Positions 60,250-64,000 of a DNA stretch of 64,000 nucleotides are shown here, one piece after another. The stretch is taken from positions 448,624-512,623 of the forward strand of contig NZ_LMDN01000004.1 in the NCBI RefSeq assembly GCF_001425085.1. Reading direction: 5' to 3'. This DNA is from Leifsonia sp. Root4. GTDB taxonomy: Bacteria; Actinomycetota; Actinomycetes; Actinomycetales; Microbacteriaceae. The position numbers and the translations under genes are program-made. The first letter of the stretch is position 1; the number at the start of each line of letters is the position of its first letter. The notes beneath the pieces were generated by a model, which saw only the letters and a list, made by a program, of their open reading frames with translations, did no database searches and was not told the DNA's origin.

Positions 60250-62343
60250 ATGATCGGCTCCGTCTTTCAGCGCGCGGTGAATTCACCGAAGAAACGCGCA
60301 ACTCTCCTGGCGGGCGGCCTCGTCGCTGCGCTCGCCCTCGCAACGGTCGGTGGTGGCATCGCGAATGCCGCGGGCGGCCTCGCCCCGCCTCCCGTGCGCC
60401 CGGCAACCGTCCACGTCGCCAGCGCCGTCCCGGACCGCGTGATTCTCACGCCGTCGACGACCCCGGCATCCACCCAGAACGTCTCGTGGCGCACCTCGCT
60501 CGACGTCGTCGCCCCGCAGGTGCAGCTCGCGCCCGTGACAGACGGCCCGATCACCGCCACCACGACGACCGCGGCCGTCAGCACCACCGAGTTCGCCACC
60601 GACCTCGGCTACACGATCAAGTACCACACGGCCACCCTCACGGGTCTCACAGAATCGACCAGCTATGTGTACCGCGTCGGCGACGGTGACACCTGGAGCG
60701 AGTGGTTCGAGTTCGAGACGGCATCCGCCGGCGCCGAACCGTTCAGCTTCCTGGTGCAGGGCGATGCGCAGAACGACGTCAAGTCCTACGCCTCCCGTGC
60801 CTTCCGTGCCGCCTTCGAGGCGCGGCCGTACGCCAAGGCCGTCGTGCACCTCGGCGACCTCATCGACACCGACATCTCAGACGCAGAGTGGGGCGAGTGG
60901 TTCTCGGCAGCCGGCTACCAGAACGCCTACATGAACGTGATGGCGACGCCGGGCAACCACGAGTACTACCCGGGCCCGACGCTCACCAAGTATTGGGCGG
61001 CGCAGTTCGAGTTCCCCAAGAACGGCCCGGCCGACACCCCGGCCATCGAGGCGCAGTTCAGCGAGAACACCTATTTCACCGACTATCAGGGCGTGCGTTT
61101 CATCTCGCTGAACGCCTCGCAGATCAACGGTGCCGACCTCACCGCCCAGACCTCCTGGCTCGACCGCGTGCTGGAGGAGAACCCCAACAAGTGGGCGGTC
61201 GTCTCGTTCCACCAGCCCGTCTTCTCCGTGACATCCGGTCGCGACAACAAGACGATCCGTGACGCCTGGCTGCCGGTCTTCGAAAAGCACAACGTCGACC
61301 TCGTGCTGCAGGGCCACGACCACGCCTACGGCCGTGGCAACCTGTTCGCCAACGAGCAGAACCTGCCGGAGGGCGCAAACCCGGCCACGAGCCAGACGGG
61401 CCCGGTGTACATGGTGACCGTCGCCGGACCGAAGATGTACGTGCCGGACGACCCGAAGAACAACAACTGGATCAACAACGGCGCGAACCTGCGCAGCATG
61501 AACCGTGACACCCAGATGTTCCAGACCGTCGATGTGACGGCCGATGAGATCCACGTTGAGAGCCGGGATGTGACCGGCGCGCTCTTCGACGCTTTCACCA
61601 TCACCAAGACGGATGACGGGGCCAAGCTCGTCACCGACGACGCGGAGGGCCGCCCATCTGGGCCGGGATCGACCCGCCCGTCGACCGGCAGCCCGGAGCT
61701 GCCGACGCCCGTGATTCCCGGTGTGAAGCCGACCGAACCGCCGGTGAAGCCCACGGAGCCCCCGGTGAAGCCGACCGAACCGCCGGTGAAGCCCACCGAA
61801 CCGCCGGTCAAGCCGACGGAGCCCCCGGTCACGCCGACGGATCCGCCGGTCACACCGAGCACCCCTCCCGTCACGCCGACGGATCCGCCCGTGACGCCGA
61901 CCGACCCACCCGTGACCCCGCCGACCGAGCAGCCAGGGCCGCTCGAGCTCTCGGCGACCGGAGTCGCCGCCGGAGGCATGCTCTCCATGACGGGAACCGG
62001 TTTCAGGGCCAACGAGGATCTCGAGGTCACCCTGCATTCGGATCCGATCATTCTCGGCTACCCGACGGCCACGGCCGACGGCAGCTTCGCCTTCACCGTG
62101 CGTATTCCGGCCGGAGTGCCGGCAGGCGAGCACACCGTGATCGTGCGAGGGCTGGAATCCGGCGCCACCGCGGAGGCCTCGATCACCGTGCTGCCGCTCG
62201 GCTCGCCCAGCACCGGGGTACGCGACCTCGCCAGCACCGGTGTCACGGTGGGAACGACGCTCGCCGTCGCCGGCGGCGCGCTCTTCGTCGGCTTGCTGGC
62301 TCTGGCGTTCACGCGCCGACGCCGGACGGGGGCCACGGCATGA
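60250..62343 (+). CDS. Secreted purple-acid-phosphatase-like metallophosphoesterase with Pro-Thr repeats and wall anchor
   Basis: Exported protein of 697 aa. The signal peptide spans about 1-40, and a fibronectin-like purple-acid-phosphatase N-domain spans 55-160. The phosphoesterase domain (165-455) has metal motifs Asp172, GDLID (202-206), GNHEYY (235-240), HQPVFS (His321) and GHDHAYGRG (355-363). A PTEPPVK/PTDPPVT repeat spacer (about 492-560) and an Ig-like domain (565-655) follow. It ends LASTG near residue 665, a hydrophobic helix and RRRRTG. Likely wall-attached phosphate scavenging. Confidence 0.88.
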   Translation: MIGSVFQRAVNSPKKRATLLAGGLVAALALATVGGGIANAAGGLAPPPVRPATVHVASAVPDRVILTPSTTPASTQNVSWRTSLDVVAPQVQLAPVTDGPITATTTTAAVSTTEFATDLGYTIKYHTATLTGLTESTSYVYRVGDGDTWSEWFEFETASAGAEPFSFLVQGDAQNDVKSYASRAFRAAFEARPYAKAVVHLGDLIDTDISDAEWGEWFSAAGYQNAYMNVMATPGNHEYYPGPTLTKYWAAQFEFPKNGPADTPAIEAQFSENTYFTDYQGVRFISLNASQINGADLTAQTSWLDRVLEENPNKWAVVSFHQPVFSVTSGRDNKTIRDAWLPVFEKHNVDLVLQGHDHAYGRGNLFANEQNLPEGANPATSQTGPVYMVTVAGPKMYVPDDPKNNNWINNGANLRSMNRDTQMFQTVDVTADEIHVESRDVTGALFDAFTITKTDDGAKLVTDDAEGRPSGPGSTRPSTGSPELPTPVIPGVKPTEPPVKPTEPPVKPTEPPVKPTEPPVKPTEPPVTPTDPPVTPSTPPVTPTDPPVTPTDPPVTPPTEQPGPLELSATGVAAGGMLSMTGTGFRANEDLEVTLHSDPIILGYPTATADGSFAFTVRIPAGVPAGEHTVIVRGLESGATAEASITVLPLGSPSTGVRDLASTGVTVGTTLAVAGGALFVGLLALAFTRRRRTGATA
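61724..61923 (+). repeat. Coding tandem repeat for Pro-Thr spacer
   Basis: About nine degenerate copies of an 18- to 21-bp unit encode PTEPPVK, then PTDPPVT, in the phosphoesterase spacer. Synonymous changes between copies show they are not recent perfect slippage. Confidence 0.8.
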
Positions 62344-62405
62344 GAACGCGACAGAAGACATCGAATCCACCCCCACAACTCAGCTTCCAGAAAGGCACTC
62401 AGCCC

Positions 62406-64000
62406 ATGACGAACCCGTCATCGTGGTTCCGTCGCGGAGCGCGCATCGGTTCGGCGCTCATGGCCGCGACACTCGCCGGCGCACTCCTCGTGCCCGTGCT
62501 CGGGGCACCGCAATCCGCGGCCGCCGCGACCGCAACCCCGATCGAGCAGCACGGCCCGTCAAGGATCCCGGATCGCATCGTGCTCACTCCATCAGGCGAT
62601 CTGGCGCGCAGCCAGGCCGTCACGTGGCGCACGGCGACGGGGGTCACCACCGCGCAGGCACAGCTGCGGGTGGCGACGGCCGAGCCCTATCGCAGCGACC
62701 TCACCACGGTCGATGCGACCGACAAGGTTCAGGTTGATACGAGCTCCGGGTACTCCGAGCTGTTCCACACCGTTGAGTTCGCCGGCCTGACGCCGTCGAC
62801 GCAGTACCAGTACCGGGTCGGTGACGGCACGAACTTCAGCGAGTGGCAGCACTTCACCACCGCTGCGGCCGCTGCCGACGACTTCTCCTTCATCTATCTC
62901 GGCGATGTGCAGAACGGCATCAAGTCCGACGCGTCCCGCGTCATCCGCAATGCCTTCCGCGACCGCCCAGACGCCAAGATCGTTCTGCAAGCCGGCGACC
63001 TCATCGACGACGCCAACGACGACACCCAGTGGGGCGAGGTGTTCGATGCGGCCGGCTACAACTTCGGCACGCAGAACTTCCTCGCCGCGGCCGGCAACCA
63101 CGAGTACGAGGGCGCGGAGCTCTCCAAGCAGTGGCAGGCACAGTTCGCGTACCCGGACAACGGGCCGCAGGGCAGCGCGGAGGTCGAGGCGCTGCTCGAC
63201 GGCACCGTCTACTACTCCGACTACCAGGGTGTGCGCTTCATCTCGCTGAACAGCAACATCACCGAGGCGTCGGCGCTCGCCGTGCAGACGGAATGGCTGA
63301 AGCAGACGCTGGAGACCAACCCGAACAAGTGGACGGTGGTCTTCTTCCATCACCCGGTGTTCTCGCTCGACGAAGGCCGCAACAATCGCGCGATCCGCGA
63401 GGCCTGGTTGCCGCTGTTCGAGGCGAACAACGTCGACCTCGTGCTGCAGGGCCATGACCACAACTACGGTCGGGGCAACACCGATGCGGCCGAGGAGGGC
63501 AACCCGGCCGAGTGGAACCCCGAGCTCAACTACGACGGCCCGGTCTACGCGATCTCGGTCGTCGGCTCGAAGATGTACGACGGAGCCGGGCCGCGCCTCT
63601 GGAACGAGAATGCCGCCCACCTGAAGAAGTTGCAGGGCGGCATCCAGCTCTACCAGCTCATCGACGTCTCCGGTGACACGATGCGTTACGAATCTCGCAC
63701 GGCCGACGGCGAATACTTCGACGGCCTGACCATCGTCAAGAACGAGGCGGGCAAGGCCGTTACAGATGACACGGCGCCGCAGGACATCGACCCGGGCAAC
63801 CCCGGGCCGTGCCTCGGCTGTGAGCCCAATCCCGACCCCGGCCCCGGCGAGCCGGGCACCCCCGACGTGACCGTCGACTACACCGTCGTCGGCGGGATCT
63901 CCTCGGTGAGCAAGGCGAACGCGAAGCTGCCGGCTGGCAGTGCGTACTCGGAGAAGAAGGATCTGCTGTACCTGGGTGACCAGAACTCGCAGAAGATCTC
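62406..64000 (+). CDS. Second secreted metallophosphoesterase, truncated by window end
   Basis: The frame is open to the last base, with 531 residues visible. A signal peptide (about 1-40, ending AQSAAA-like) and a fibronectin-like domain precede a phosphoesterase domain with GDVQNG, AGDLIDD, AGNHEYEG, FHHPVFS and GHDHNYGRG, the same metal set as the gene 62 nt upstream. A Pro/Gly/Asp linker (about residues 463-488, with one CLGC pair) leads to another beta domain. It is a tandem paralogue and is probably cotranscribed. The start follows AGAAAGG. Confidence 0.87.
   Translation, partial: MTNPSSWFRRGARIGSALMAATLAGALLVPVLGAPQSAAAATATPIEQHGPSRIPDRIVLTPSGDLARSQAVTWRTATGVTTAQAQLRVATAEPYRSDLTTVDATDKVQVDTSSGYSELFHTVEFAGLTPSTQYQYRVGDGTNFSEWQHFTTAAAAADDFSFIYLGDVQNGIKSDASRVIRNAFRDRPDAKIVLQAGDLIDDANDDTQWGEVFDAAGYNFGTQNFLAAAGNHEYEGAELSKQWQAQFAYPDNGPQGSAEVEALLDGTVYYSDYQGVRFISLNSNITEASALAVQTEWLKQTLETNPNKWTVVFFHHPVFSLDEGRNNRAIREAWLPLFEANNVDLVLQGHDHNYGRGNTDAAEEGNPAEWNPELNYDGPVYAISVVGSKMYDGAGPRLWNENAAHLKKLQGGIQLYQLIDVSGDTMRYESRTADGEYFDGLTIVKNEAGKAVTDDTAPQDIDPGNPGPCLGCEPNPDPGPGEPGTPDVTVDYTVVGGISSVSKANAKLPAGSAYSEKKDLLYLGDQNSQKI

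Overview
The window is high-GC, gene-dense chromosomal DNA from an actinobacterium. Several features point to Microbacteriaceae, although no marker here fixes the genus: ClpS next to a DUF2017 gene, HspR with HAIR sites at dnaK, a DUF6325 protein, a ScyD/ScyE-type protein, a RIO1 kinase, a SipW-type peptidase with alternate-signal substrates, and frequent GTG starts and possible leaderless starts. About 69 protein genes (two cut by the window edges), one tRNA-Gly and one gene remnant are supported. I see no rRNA, CRISPR array, prophage or intact insertion sequence.

Region 1 (1-3446): the end of a carboxylesterase, a GNAT acetyltransferase and an OmpR-type two-component pair.

Region 2 (3464-11789): a zinc-acquisition locus. 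A Zur-like box lies between the divergent aztA (ATPase) and a seven-gene leftward run: aztB (permease), an AztD-type chaperone, aztC (zinc-binding lipoprotein), a second AztD, a YraQ/DUF318 permease with a CECGNVP motif, a TIGR03943/DUF1980 protein and a membrane-anchored Ig/propeller-like protein. Joining the Azt importer, two AztD paralogues and the YcgR/YcgQ-type pair is the most notable metabolic arrangement.

Region 3 (11872-31229): accessory and housekeeping genes. These include a collapsed HTH regulator followed by a cupin and a DUF2255 protein; glycerate kinase with a thioesterase; a small DUF6504-like gene behind a perfect actinobacterial LexA box; a large secreted beta-helix protein; a CmtR-like Cd/Pb sensor with a CDF-type exporter behind a perfect palindrome; an SDR/TetR divergent pair; a PadR-DUF1048-DrrAB-like ABC operon; an alcohol dehydrogenase; a ChaA-type antiporter; a universal stress protein; a LysR-PfpI pair; and tRNA-Gly(CCC).

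Region 4 (31239-43031): dcd, then a leftward surface locus with a SipW-like signal peptidase, three small exported TasA/camelysin-like or alternate-signal proteins and an LPXTG-like (LASTG) surface protein. Upstream on the same strand are a second two-component system and a MacB-type efflux system (adaptor with peptidoglycan-binding domain, ATPase, permease), then a lipoprotein and an MFS transporter.

Region 5 (43256-48166): a ScyD-like exported protein behind a structured leader, a RIO kinase preceded by an 18-codon leader ORF with a strong ribosome-binding site, a lipoprotein and a Tat-exported amine oxidase.

Region 6 (48423-64000): the dnaK-grpE-dnaJ-hspR chaperone operon with two HAIR sites and, between grpE and dnaJ, a perfect terminator hairpin plus a 15-bp tandem repeat; small DUF6325 and SHOCT proteins; a class I methyltransferase; a membrane alpha/beta hydrolase; an MTOX-type amino-acid oxidase; clpS-DUF2017; an SDR; and two tandem secreted metallophosphoesterases, the first with a Pro-Thr repeat and LASTG anchor and the second running off the window.
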